NCBI GenBank assembly: GCA_028280485.1
Contig: JANQLS010000077.1
Coordinates: 1-38,400, forward strand
Length of the DNA stretch: 38,400 nt
Direction of reading: 5' to 3'
From: Planctomycetota bacterium
GTDB taxonomy: Bacteria > Planctomycetota > UBA8108 > JACQVS01
The notes beneath the pieces were generated by a model. It was not told the DNA's origin and did not search any database. It saw only the letters and a list, made by a program, of their open reading frames with translations. The position numbers were made by a program, and so were the translations under genes. This document shows positions 26,417 through 35,241 of this stretch, piece after piece (the first letter of the stretch is position 1; each line of letters begins with the position of its first letter).

Positions 26417-27784
26417 ATGGCGGGAGTAGGATTTAAACTCCGCAAGCTTCTCAAGCGAGGCGATTATCTGGGCCTCGTACAAGCGTATTCCGTCGCCGGG
26501 ATCTTAGGCGCCGGGCCCTGGTTGCTATCAACCTTCGGTTTGTTGGGAGTGGGCATTCTCAGCATGAAGGTTTTAGACACGCGTGAATTCGTCGTTAGGT
26601 TTTTGGTATCGATCACGTATTTGATGGCAGGATCGATGATTTTGACGGGTTTGCTTCAGTTGATGTTTACGCGCTTTCTTTCCGATCGAGTTTACGACGG
26701 CGACACGGAACGTATCCTTCCCAATTTTTTCGGAGCGCTTTTAGTCACGACGCTTCTTGCTGGCTTGTTAGGATTCTTTTTTATTACGAAATTTGAAAAC
26801 GAAACGTTTCTCTACAAGCTCTTGATGCTGGGATCGTTCGTGACCCTTTCGGATATTTGGATGACGGTTGTTTTCGTTTCCGGCATGCGAAACTACCGTT
26901 GGGTTCTTTGGGCTTTCTTTATCGGTTATCTCACTACGATTCTCGTTTCCTGTGCACTGACCTACTACGGTCTGGAGGGTCTCCTCACGGGCTTCTTGTT
27001 GGGGCATACGATTCTCTTCTTCATGCTCCTGATTTTGATCATCAAAAACAATCCCGGGGAAGGATTAATCTCATTCGATTTTCTCAAGCGACGACAGTGC
27101 TTTTATAGCCTGGCGGTCATCGGTCTTCTCTATAACTTAGGTATGTGGATCGATCGCTTCATCTTTTGGATGCATCCTCAAACGGGGGAGACGGTGGTCG
27201 GTCCCTTACGTTTTTCGATCATCTATGACTACCCGCTCTTTCTCGCGAGTTTGAGCGTGATCCCAGGTTTAGCGGTGTTCCTCTTAAAAGTGGAAACTGA
27301 CTTCGCTGAAAAGTGCGCTGATTTTTATCGTGCGATCCTCGATGGAAAAACTCTCGAAGACATTCAAAACCACAAGCGCGACATGGTGGCCGCTGCGCGT
27401 GAAAGCTTGTTTGAAATCGTGAAAGTGCAAGGTCTGGTCGCGGCTTGTTTGATCTTCATCGGTCCCTCGGTTCTTCGTTTCATGAATGTCAGTCCTTATT
27501 CCATCTACCTTTTTAAAGTCGCTTGTGTGGGCTTTGCGCTCTTCATGCTGGTTCTCTCTCTCCTCAACGTTTTGTTTTATTTAGACAAGCGTATTGTGAG
27601 TATGCTCTTGGCATTCTTTTATTTCATTACCAACGCCACCTTCAGTTACATCACTCAGTTGATGGGACCTTCATTTTATGGCTACGGCTTTGCATTGGCG
27701 GCGGGATTAACGGTGTTGCTTGGTTTTTGGATTTTGTCGAGGAAGTTTGCGCGGCTTGAGTATGAGACGTTTATGTTGCAGTGA
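26417..27784 (+). CDS. pelG: PelG: inner-membrane flippase-like Pel transporter
   Basis: 455 residues, the same length as Pseudomonas PelG (about 456). The start MAGVGFKLRKLLKRGDYLGL is typical of the family, and about twelve hydrophobic helices fill the rest, as in Wzx/MATE-type (MOP superfamily) transporters. PelG is thought to move Pel across the inner membrane together with PelD and PelE. The ATG directly abuts the pelF stop, with GGTGGAGG upstream. It is the last pel gene; no clear Rho-independent terminator follows, only a palindromic repeat at 27803-27902. Confidence 0.95.
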   Translation: MAGVGFKLRKLLKRGDYLGLVQAYSVAGILGAGPWLLSTFGLLGVGILSMKVLDTREFVVRFLVSITYLMAGSMILTGLLQLMFTRFLSDRVYDGDTERILPNFFGALLVTTLLAGLLGFFFITKFENETFLYKLLMLGSFVTLSDIWMTVVFVSGMRNYRWVLWAFFIGYLTTILVSCALTYYGLEGLLTGFLLGHTILFFMLLILIIKNNPGEGLISFDFLKRRQCFYSLAVIGLLYNLGMWIDRFIFWMHPQTGETVVGPLRFSIIYDYPLFLASLSVIPGLAVFLLKVETDFAEKCADFYRAILDGKTLEDIQNHKRDMVAAARESLFEIVKVQGLVAACLIFIGPSVLRFMNVSPYSIYLFKVACVGFALFMLVLSLLNVLFYLDKRIVSMLLAFFYFITNATFSYITQLMGPSFYGYGFALAAGLTVLLGFWILSRKFARLEYETFMLQ

Positions 27785-27802
27785 GAGGGGGATTTGATGG
27801 AA

Positions 27803-27902
27803 TTATTGCGCCCTTGCAGGGCTTATTATTTTGTAGCCCGTTAAAACCCAGGGCGACGCTTCACTCTGCCCTGGGCTAGGGTATTGCGGGCTTTCAGCCC
27901 TT
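27803..27902. repeat. palindromic repeat cluster after pelG
   Basis: Three short hairpins in a row: GCCCTTGCAGGGC (27810-27822), CCCAGGGC/GCCCTGGG (27847-27875) and GGGCTTTCAGCCC (27888-27900). The first and third are both preceded by TATTGCG, so the unit looks like a composite repeat of the kind common in PVC genomes. The rest of 27903-28050 is AT-rich with no gene. The cluster may limit read-through from pelG. Confidence 0.6.
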
Positions 27903-28050
27903 GGTATCGCTGCATACATAAATTATTTTCGATTGCTCAAATGGAAGATTTTAACTTTTAGATTCTTGATTCTCCTCAAGGTTCTCTTTTCCAAATTTTG
28001 GCGAATTTGGCTACGGATTTGATCGATTTATTGAATTGTAATAGCTCCCC

Positions 28051-28377
28051 TCAATCCACCTGGCACCCACAGTACAAACATTGATCTCGTTGGGCGGGAT
28101 TCGTGCGTTCACACTCGGGGCAGACCCAGGGGACGAGTTCTTGGTTATCGGTGAAGAGGGGATTTTCGGGGTTGAGAGACTGGAGCTGTTCAGTTAAGGC
28201 GTCCTCACTCAGGTCTTCCTTTTCCTTCAGGATCTCCCAGAGGGCATGGCAGATTTTGCGAGTGGATTTGAGATTGAGCTCTAATTCTTCATTCTTTTGC
28301 TTCAGCTCCTGGAGCTCCAGCTTAAGCGCTTGGTGATTTTCATTGATTTGCTTGTAGATGTGTTTGCTTTTAAACAT
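28051..28377 (-). CDS. small coiled-coil protein with RanBP2-type zinc finger
   Basis: 108 residues. Residues about 8-50 are strongly helical and heptad-like (NENHQALKLELQELKQKNEE), giving a coiled coil likely to dimerise. Residues 83-105 read WVCPECERTNPAQRDQCLYC, which fits W-x-C-x2-C-x3-N-x6-C-x2-C exactly, the RanBP2 zinc-finger pattern. In eukaryotes such fingers bind ubiquitin or single-stranded RNA; in bacteria their partners are mostly unknown. No signal peptide, so cytosolic. It converges on pelG from the other strand and has no operon partner. The ribosome site is weak, but the coherent domain layout supports a real gene. Confidence 0.75.
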   Translation of the reverse strand: MFKSKHIYKQINENHQALKLELQELKQKNEELELNLKSTRKICHALWEILKEKEDLSEDALTEQLQSLNPENPLFTDNQELVPWVCPECERTNPAQRDQCLYCGCQVD

Positions 28378-28472
28378 TATTCAGGAAGTAGTTTAGGGTG
28401 AACCTTTTGAGTGCATGAGGTCGCTGAGATGAATCCTTACAGAATTCTAACGAAAAGATCGGTAACACACCA

Positions 28473-28502
28473 TTTACCACTTTTCAAATTTCGGACTATA
28501 AT
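28473..28502 (+). promoter_or_regulatory. candidate sigma-70 promoter for the PQQ-propeller gene
   Basis: TTTACC (28473-28478), an 18-base spacer and a perfect TATAAT (28497-28502). It points toward the propeller gene 175 bases downstream, implying a leader of roughly 165 bases. The rest of 28378-28677 has no gene or stable hairpin that I can support. Confidence 0.45.
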
Positions 28503-28677
28503 GAATTGTTGTGAATGAGGGGGCGCTTCTTATAAGAAGCTTATTTCTTCGAATCAGGATAAATTCTGTTTACGGGTCCTCGATCACAAGCTTTTTAAAG
28601 AGAAACCACATTTGCGAGTCCTGGTTTAATCCGTATTAAATCTAGGCTCAACTTCAAAAATGAAGCAGGACAAGCCC

Positions 28678-29940
28678 ATGTCAAAAAAACACTCTGTCAG
28701 CGCAATTCTCTTAGCGTCGTTATTGACCTTAACCTTCAGTTCCTTGATGGCGGGCGACTGGCCCCAATGGCGAGGACCTAATCGAGATGATGTTTCGAAA
28801 GAAACCGGTCTCCTTCAAAAATGGCCCAGCAGCGGTCCCAAGGTTCTTTGGGTCAATAAAGATGGTGGTCTCGGTTATGCCGGCTTTGCGGTTGTCGGCG
28901 ATACCATGTACACCATGGGACTCAGAGGAGAAACCGAATATCTTCTCGCGATTAAAGTCAGCGATGGTAAAGAAAAGTGGGCTAAGCCTATCGGTAAGAT
29001 TTTGAAGAACGGTTGGGGCGACGGACCTCGTTCAACTCCCACGGTTGATGGTGACTATATTTACGCTATGGGCGGTCGTGGTGGTCTTCACTGCTTCAAA
29101 GCTTCTAATGGCGCTCCCGTTTGGGATGTGAGCATGACGAGTGACTTGGGTGGTAAAGTGCCCAACTGGGGTTACACCGAATCACCACTCGTCGACGGAC
29201 CCATCGTGATTTGTACACCTGGTGGTAAAAAAGGTGCTATCGTCGCTTTAGATAAGAAAACTGGAAAGATCAAATGGCGCTCGAAGAGTTTTACGGACCG
29301 AGCTGAATATTCTTCCGTCATCAAAGCTGAGCACAACGGGCAACGCCAATACATTCAACTGACTCAAAAGAGTGTCGTCGGCGTTAACGCAAAAAATGGT
29401 AATGTTCTCTGGAAAACCGATTGGCCTGGTCGTGTTGCCGTGATTCCGACTCCGATTTTTGCCCAAGGTCACGTTTACATCACTTCAGGTTATGGTGTCG
29501 GCTGTAACTTATACGAAATCAATAAGTCGAACAAGGTAAGTGCGGTCTACGAAGATAGTGTTAAAAAAATCATGAAGAACCACCACGGTGGAGTCATCAA
29601 AGTGGGTGATTACCTTTATGGATACTCAGACGGTGTCGGCTGGACTTGTCAAGATTTTAAAACGGGGAAAAAAATGTGGAATGAGAAACGCGCCTTGGGT
29701 AAAGGTTGTATTTCTTATGCTGATAATCGATTTTACTGTGTGGACGAGAGAAACGGTGATGTGGTTTTAATCGAAGCCAGCCCGAAGGGGTGGAGCGAAA
29801 AAGGCCGGTTCACTCTCAGTCCTCAAACTAAGAATAGAAATCCCCGCGGAAAAATCTGGGTTCACCCCGTGATCGCAAATGGAAAAATGTACTTGAGAGA
29901 TCAAGAGATCATCATTTGCTACGATATTTCAGCGAAATGA
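28678..29940 (+). CDS. secreted PQQ-type beta-propeller protein
   Basis: 420 residues from ATG 28678, preferred over 28660 because AGGA lies about 8 bases upstream and the product then starts with a standard signal peptide (MSKKH..., cleavage near SLMA-GDW). The mature N-terminus DWPQWRGPNRDDVSKETGLL is a signature of PVC outer-membrane PQQ-like repeat proteins related to BamB and alcohol dehydrogenase propellers. Repeat strands such as LAIKVSDGKEKWAKPIG, VALDKKTGKIKWRS and VGVNAKNGNVLWKTDWPG each contribute propeller blades. No catalytic Ca/PQQ ligand set or heme motif is evident, so binding or scaffolding is as likely as oxidation. It is monocistronic, with its own promoter candidate and a strong terminator. 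Confidence 0.87.
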   Translation: MSKKHSVSAILLASLLTLTFSSLMAGDWPQWRGPNRDDVSKETGLLQKWPSSGPKVLWVNKDGGLGYAGFAVVGDTMYTMGLRGETEYLLAIKVSDGKEKWAKPIGKILKNGWGDGPRSTPTVDGDYIYAMGGRGGLHCFKASNGAPVWDVSMTSDLGGKVPNWGYTESPLVDGPIVICTPGGKKGAIVALDKKTGKIKWRSKSFTDRAEYSSVIKAEHNGQRQYIQLTQKSVVGVNAKNGNVLWKTDWPGRVAVIPTPIFAQGHVYITSGYGVGCNLYEINKSNKVSAVYEDSVKKIMKNHHGGVIKVGDYLYGYSDGVGWTCQDFKTGKKMWNEKRALGKGCISYADNRFYCVDERNGDVVLIEASPKGWSEKGRFTLSPQTKNRNPRGKIWVHPVIANGKMYLRDQEIIICYDISAK

Positions 29941-29979
29941 TTTTTTGAAGCGCCCTTTCTTTGGTGCAAATTTGAATTT

Positions 29980-30016
29980 AAAAAAGCCCAAGCTTCAAAG
30001 AAGCTTGGGCTTTTTT
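29980..30016 (+). terminator. Rho-independent terminator, bidirectional
   Basis: AAAAAAGCCCAAGCTT and AAGCTTGGGCTTTTTT form a perfect 16-bp stem around CAAAG. It ends the propeller gene and, by its A/T runs, can also stop the convergent sigma-factor transcript. Confidence 0.93.
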
Positions 30017-30181
30017 AGTGTAGTCCGCACGCTCGGCGTGCGGCCATCTCAAGTGAGCGGATCTAGTTTAGAAGATTGAAGATAATCTAAGAACGTGTCA
30101 CACGATTGGGATTACTTTAGGTTAGTAAAAATATAATTGTCGTTGTTAGGAAGGCCGCACGCGGAGCGTGCGGACTACACT
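30017..30181. repeat. 165-bp inverted-repeat element
   Basis: The ends are 29-bp arms, 30017-30045 (AGTGTAGTCCGCACGCTC...) and 30153-30181, complementary except at one base. Each arm is itself a hairpin (CCGCACGC/GCGTGCGG). The 107-bp AT-rich core has no gene. A diverged third copy (CACACTCCGTGTGCCTACTA, 30190-30209) touches the stop codon of the sigma-factor gene. The element starts exactly at the end of the terminator. Confidence 0.8.
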
Positions 30182-30206
30182 AAAAACGACACACTCCGTG
30201 TGCCTA

Positions 30207-33134
30207 CTACCTTAAATCCCAATCGATGGTTTGGCTTTCACCATCAAAGCGAATCTTTTCTTTGTAGGCTGGTATGGACTCTTTATAGAATTCGAGAGAG
30301 AGATTGTAATTTCCTGAGGGGAGGTTGACGACTTCGAATGATCCTGTTTGGTTGCGCCAGAAACTAACTCCGATGGGAAAACCTAAGTCGCTGACTCCCT
30401 CGACCTTTAATAATGAAGTTCGCTCTTTCGGCAAAGGCTTATTGTTGAGTGTGACCTTCAATTTTAAGTTCCCACAGTCTTGAGGAGGAATTTCAATCGG
30501 GCCGATCTCTGCCTCGTTTTTTACCGTGAGTTCGAAAAAGTTTCCCAATTCTCGTTTGTCGGATTGCCAGATCAAGTGGTTATGAACTTGAACTAAATAC
30601 CTTCCAGGGAAGACATAAAATCCAAACTCTTCTTTACCAGACCATCTGAAATTTAGGCTGCGTGGAGGGATTTGTTTAGAAATCGATCCGTCGTCTTCTA
30701 AAAGAGATAAGCGAATACTGATGCTTTTTTGGCGGTTCACGTTTTTGGGAAGGGTGATTCGAACCCATGCTGGATTTTGAATTTTCAAATTTGCAGGAGT
30801 CACTTCTTCAGGCCCGACTCTCACATCGGTCTGGGTGTGAACAAAATAGCTTTTTTTATCTATCTCGGCGTAAGAGGTAAAGACTACTGTGTAATCCCCT
30901 TCAGTGAGCCCCCAGAATTGAGGGTCTTTTCTGTCGATATCCTCTGCTCCCACAATTCCGTGCCGCACAAACATCCCAAGGCGCTTCTCTGGATCTTTCT
31001 TATTGTAAACAAAGGTCATCATCGATTTGATTTTGATCCCTTGGGGGACTTGAAGGGAGTAGAGAATTGTACGATCAGGCTCTAAAGCTTTTGCCTTAAG
31101 TTTTAAGTTTGCGTTGGGGGAGTCCCAAGTCCCTAAGTTTTCACTCTCACCGGTAACGGGATTCTTCAAGATGAAGGTGTATTGCTCTCCCTTGTCTGTA
31201 TCTCTGATAGAAAATGGAGTAGGAGTAGCCGCAAAATCAGTACAATCGATGCTGTTTTGTTGTCCTTTGCCTCTCGGATTCAGTTCACCCGTTCGACTGT
31301 CTCTCGATTTAGGAGTTGGGTCTAAGACGATCGATTCATGAAGCTTTCCGTTCATTTTCAAAATATCGAGAGTTAAACCTCCGACTCCAAAACCGTTCGG
31401 GGAAGTGATGGTGCCTGAAAGAATGGGCTTAGGAAGGATCGTAAGTTCGATTGTTTCTTCGGAAGATTTTTTTAAATCTAATTTAAACTCAGTGCCCGTT
31501 TCGGAATAGACGGTGTCGGGAAGGCCGCGTAGATGAATTTCGCATTTTCCGAATGGAATATTTTCAAACTCAACTAACTTGGCTAAGGGTTTGTATTCGA
31601 TGAAATGATCGATTTCACTCTCGAACTGAGCCCTTCGAATGATTGAAATGAAAGGATTGTCTAATTTGGGGAGGCGATCATTCGTTTCCACTTTAACGGT
31701 CACTTTAGCTTGTGGCTCGAAAGTAATAAGGACTTCGGGAGTTTTCTCAGGGGTAAACTGAAAATAAGCCTTACGAATTTCTTCATTGGGGTGAGTTGCC
31801 ACTAACTCCAAATTAAAAGTTCCATTAGATAGAGTTTCTTCTCTTACTTTTTGCTCTTTGGCGTTGGGTTGCCTAGGAGCCCAAAACGGTGGGATCGGAT
31901 CTTTAGGGTCGTATTTAATTTGAATCGCGAATTCTCCATTCGCATCGCTCGTGGCTGGAGGAGAGTAATAACGAACTGGAATCCACTCTTCAGCCCGTTG
32001 TTGCTGCTGGCCGAGCTCAACTAATCCCGAGGGCAGCTCTGGTAAAATGTTCGAGGTTTTAAAGACATCTAAGATCACCCCTGCTAACGGTTTTCCGTCA
32101 GTTCCTAGCACTTTTCCTAGGACCCAATAGAATGGACCACCGGCTTTTTCTGGCGTTGAATCCAAAGGTTGTGTAGCAGTGGGTTCTGCATTGGGCTCGG
32201 GTACTGAGGGAGTTATCGTCGATGAGGGATTTGGTTCTACCGGCTGAGAGACAAGAGTGCTCCCCGAGGAAGGCTCATTTGAATTCAGCTGCTCATCGGG
32301 ATTTGACTTCATAAGGGCGAAGGGAATGATCACCAAGCTCGTTAGGAGAGCCGCGCTTGAAACCACTTTTATCCACAGGGCGGTGTTTGAACTCGTGGAT
32401 AGAGTTGAAGCCGTCGTTGCTGACATCCCGGTTTGGGCTAAAGCACCTGGATTTGCCAATGAGCTGATGATCGAGTTGGTAAAAGTTGTACTTGAAAGTC
32501 CTGACACAGCCTGGGCATGGCTTGGGGTCAAAAAAGCTAAAGCTGAAGCAAAGCCTGTGGGAGCTAAAATCTTCTTGAGCGAACTCAGCGCTCGATGGGT
32601 ACGTGACTTGATGGTTCCGAGAGGCACTTCGAGAACTTCAGCGGCTTCTTTGCCCTTTAATCCTTCAAGATAAACCAGCTCTAAAACTAATCGATCGTTG
32701 CGATTTAATTTTTGAAGGCCCTGGCGAAGAGCTTCGATTTGCTCTTTTTTAACGAGGGGATCTCCATCGGGTTGAGAAGAATGGGGAAGAATTTCTTCGC
32801 TGATCGTTCCTAATTCGTTCATTTGAATCTCCCGGGCTCTTTGGCGATAGATTTTTCGACGATGGGTTCGGACTTCACGGAAGGCGATTCCAAAGAGCCA
32901 GGAGAGAGCGTTAGGACCTCGATAAGTTTGACATTTCTTTTGGGCGATGATGTAAGAGGTTTGTGCTACCTCTTCGATGTCATTGGCATCATCTAAAAGT
33001 CGATACAAAAAACGATGCATCGAGGGTGCGGTGGCATACACAAACTTTGAAAACAATTCGGGTATACCTTTTTTCGCAAACTCGGTCAGTAGGAGATGGG
33101 GGTCTAACGCATCCATTTTGGTCATAAGCTTCAT
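30207..33134 (-). CDS. membrane-anchored ECF sigma factor with long extracytoplasmic tail
   Basis: 975 residues, with AGGAG six bases before the ATG. Sigma-70 region 2 (about 30-95; LYRLLDDANDIEEVAQTSYI, NALSWLFGIAFREVRTHRR) and region 4 (about 135-190; RLVLELVYLEGLKGKEAAEV, LGTIKSRTHRAL) make a normal ECF factor. An Ala/Ser-rich linker and one membrane helix (about 253-275) then lead to ~700 residues that must lie outside the cytoplasm: a Ser/Pro/Glu-rich linker, then beta-sandwich segments of carboxypeptidase-regulatory/Ig-like type (GPFYWVLGKVLGTDGKPLAGVI near 335, SGTITSPNGFGVGGLTLDIL near 585). Such fusions are known in Planctomycetes and suggest envelope sensing without a separate anti-sigma factor. 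No anti-sigma gene is adjacent. It is divergent from the sulfatase gene. Confidence 0.9.
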   Translation of the reverse strand: MKLMTKMDALDPHLLLTEFAKKGIPELFSKFVYATAPSMHRFLYRLLDDANDIEEVAQTSYIIAQKKCQTYRGPNALSWLFGIAFREVRTHRRKIYRQRAREIQMNELGTISEEILPHSSQPDGDPLVKKEQIEALRQGLQKLNRNDRLVLELVYLEGLKGKEAAEVLEVPLGTIKSRTHRALSSLKKILAPTGFASALAFLTPSHAQAVSGLSSTTFTNSIISSLANPGALAQTGMSATTASTLSTSSNTALWIKVVSSAALLTSLVIIPFALMKSNPDEQLNSNEPSSGSTLVSQPVEPNPSSTITPSVPEPNAEPTATQPLDSTPEKAGGPFYWVLGKVLGTDGKPLAGVILDVFKTSNILPELPSGLVELGQQQQRAEEWIPVRYYSPPATSDANGEFAIQIKYDPKDPIPPFWAPRQPNAKEQKVREETLSNGTFNLELVATHPNEEIRKAYFQFTPEKTPEVLITFEPQAKVTVKVETNDRLPKLDNPFISIIRRAQFESEIDHFIEYKPLAKLVEFENIPFGKCEIHLRGLPDTVYSETGTEFKLDLKKSSEETIELTILPKPILSGTITSPNGFGVGGLTLDILKMNGKLHESIVLDPTPKSRDSRTGELNPRGKGQQNSIDCTDFAATPTPFSIRDTDKGEQYTFILKNPVTGESENLGTWDSPNANLKLKAKALEPDRTILYSLQVPQGIKIKSMMTFVYNKKDPEKRLGMFVRHGIVGAEDIDRKDPQFWGLTEGDYTVVFTSYAEIDKKSYFVHTQTDVRVGPEEVTPANLKIQNPAWVRITLPKNVNRQKSISIRLSLLEDDGSISKQIPPRSLNFRWSGKEEFGFYVFPGRYLVQVHNHLIWQSDKRELGNFFELTVKNEAEIGPIEIPPQDCGNLKLKVTLNNKPLPKERTSLLKVEGVSDLGFPIGVSFWRNQTGSFEVVNLPSGNYNLSLEFYKESIPAYKEKIRFDGESQTIDWDLR

Positions 33135-33394
33135 TATAAACTCCTAAGATTCCCATTCTTGAGGTTCATTCAAAGTTTCTCACCTTCAGTTGATGAGCTC
33201 ATGGGGTGAGTCTTTTACCTGTAGCTGCCAGTGATCCCGAAAGGGTTCCAAGTTATTGAGAAAATAGGGAATTTATATGTCTCGAGCCGAGCTTCAAGGA
33301 TTGTTGATTTTACGTTAATCTGTTATTTTTTAATGAGTTAACGAGCTATAGAGTTTTGATCTAAACCACAAATCCAGTTGAGCATCTCAGAAAA

Positions 33395-34867
33395 ATGAAT
33401 CACTCCTTTTGTCGATCCCCTCGTGTGTTTAGCCTGATCCTCGCCTTCATCTGCGGGACGATTTTCTTGGCCCGTGCCGAAGAAGCCCCCAAAACTCTCC
33501 CCAACATTATCCTCTGTATGGCGGACGACCAAGGTTGGGGTGATGTGGCTTACAACGGTCACCCCAAATTAGTAACGCCACACTTGGATGCGATGTCGAA
33601 GGCTGGGCTTCGCTTCGATCGTTTTTATGCGGCTGCTCCTGTTTGTTCACCCACTAGGGGAAGTGTGTTAACAGGGAGGCATCCCAATCGATTTGGTTGC
33701 TTTAAGTGGGGACATACCCTAAGGCCTCAAGAAGTCACCATCGCTGAAGTACTGAAAAAGGTCGGTTACAAAACCGCTCATTTCGGGAAATGGCATATTG
33801 GATCGGTATTAAAGGGAAGTCCTGTGAATCCTGGGTCTTCAGGTTTTGATGAATGGATTTCAGCTCCAAACTTTTTCGACAATGATCCTATCTTATCTGA
33901 AAAGGGAAAAGCGGTGAGCTACAAGGGCGAGAGCTCCATCGTGACGGTTGACTTAGCTATCGAGTTCATCAAAAAACAAAGTAAGACGCCTGAACCCTTT
34001 TTTGTGGTGGTCTGGTTGGGTTCCCCTCACGTTCCTCACCGAAGTGTGGAGGAAGATTTAAAACACTACGATAAGAAAGATAAAAGAGCTCATTGGTTAG
34101 GAGAGATCACCGGTTTGGATCGAGCGGTGGGTAAGTTAAGAAAAGTCTTGAAGGATGGAAACATTCGTAAGGATACTCTGTTTTGGTATACCAGCGACAA
34201 TGGTGGGCTCTACAACGAAAGCTCGGGAGGACGGGGTCGGAAGGGCTCGATCTATGAGGGAGGCTTGCGTGTTCCTAGCATCATCGAGTGGCCCGAACGC
34301 ATCACCAAGCCTAGAAGCGTTTCGCATCCTGCTTCGTCCGTCGACATCCTTCCCACTCTCTTGGAGGTCGTTCAGAGTAAAGTAAAGCTCCCCCATCCCA
34401 TCGATGGGAGAAGTTTGCTTCCGCTTCTTGAAGAGCGAGATATCAAGAAAGATCGCGGTTATGGTTTTTGGGATATGAAAGTTAAGGGTATTGGAACTCC
34501 CAGTGCGAAGTGGATGGCAGAGCTCTTAGCGTTCCAAACAAAGGGGGAGGGAAAAATCCCCAAGGAACGCTGGCGAATGAATGCAGGTAAGATTTCAACC
34601 CAATACCCAGCCGACAAATTTCCTGGGCACGCGGCCTGGCTGAAATGGCCATGGAAGCTTCACCGTATTCAAGGTGGCAAGAAAAAGGGTAAGAAGAATG
34701 CGAAAAACACCCAGGGGGTAAAATATGAACTCTATAATTTGGAACTCGATCCCTTAGAAACTCGTAATTTATATGAGAAAGAAACTGAAATTGGAAAATC
34801 CATGGCAGGAGCGCTCGATGAGTGGCTTCGTTCTGTCGTGAATAGCCTGAATGGTAAGGACTATTGA
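33395..34867 (+). CDS. secreted sulfatase (formylglycine type)
   Basis: 490 residues. A signal peptide (about 1-28, ending LARA-E) precedes NIILCMADDQGWGD, with metal ligands D44 and D45. The modification motif C84-S-P-T-R88 followed by GSVLTGR is the C-x-P-x-R site where Cys84 becomes formylglycine. GKWHIG and TSDNGG supply further active-site Lys/His and Asp/Asn residues. It is an arylsulfatase-like S1-family enzyme that removes sulfate esters, in PVC bacteria usually from algal or mucin polysaccharides. The substrate is unknown. The lysine-rich insert near 430 (GGKKKGKKNAKN) is unusual. No formylglycine-generating enzyme lies in the window. It is transcribed away from the ECF sigma gene; the 260-bp gap shows no clear promoter. 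Confidence 0.93.
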   Translation: MNHSFCRSPRVFSLILAFICGTIFLARAEEAPKTLPNIILCMADDQGWGDVAYNGHPKLVTPHLDAMSKAGLRFDRFYAAAPVCSPTRGSVLTGRHPNRFGCFKWGHTLRPQEVTIAEVLKKVGYKTAHFGKWHIGSVLKGSPVNPGSSGFDEWISAPNFFDNDPILSEKGKAVSYKGESSIVTVDLAIEFIKKQSKTPEPFFVVVWLGSPHVPHRSVEEDLKHYDKKDKRAHWLGEITGLDRAVGKLRKVLKDGNIRKDTLFWYTSDNGGLYNESSGGRGRKGSIYEGGLRVPSIIEWPERITKPRSVSHPASSVDILPTLLEVVQSKVKLPHPIDGRSLLPLLEERDIKKDRGYGFWDMKVKGIGTPSAKWMAELLAFQTKGEGKIPKERWRMNAGKISTQYPADKFPGHAAWLKWPWKLHRIQGGKKKGKKNAKNTQGVKYELYNLELDPLETRNLYEKETEIGKSMAGALDEWLRSVVNSLNGKDY

Positions 34868-35241
34868 GAACGAGCTCCCGCATAACGCTCGTAGCCGAAT
34901 TCGTAAGAAATTGGCCGATGGCCCTTTGAAATTATGAATCTTTGTGCAACTGACTAACTAACCCGAAACGCTAGCGAGGGGTGCTTCCCTCGCAAGTGCT
35001 TCGGGCTAGTTAATTTTGGTGCTTGGATATCCAGAGTGGGTTTTAGATCATTTGGAAATCAAAAATTCACAGCCACTCTGAATCCAAACTCTTAAGAGTC
35101 TGGCTAAAAATTGTTTTATAGGTAGTTGAAATTGAATGAGTGAACCTTGTAACTGGTAAGAGTTTAGGTAAGCTCATGGAATAACTATTCTAGTGTTATT
35201 TATCGGCCCCCTTCAATCGAACCTAGCCGAAGGATCTTCAC
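34868..35241. other. non-coding region between sulfatase and mla operon
   Basis: 374 bases with no supportable gene. It holds a REP hairpin (34955-35012). The AT-rich stretch 35095-35215 probably contains the mla promoter, but no -35/-10 pair stands out. No clear terminator for the sulfatase gene apart from the REP stem. Confidence 0.5.
34955..35012. repeat. REP hairpin (CCCGAAGC family)
   Basis: Arms 34955-34980 (TAACTAACCCGAAACGCTAG...) and 34987-35012 (ending GCTTCGGGCTAGTTA) pair with a few mismatches around GTGCTT. It has the same arrangement as 23458-23510. Confidence 0.8.

Noticed and set aside
28660..28677. Start of the propeller gene at ATG 28660
   Set aside because: No Shine-Dalgarno precedes it, and it would put a charged hexapeptide before a standard signal peptide; ATG 28678 has AGGA at good spacing.
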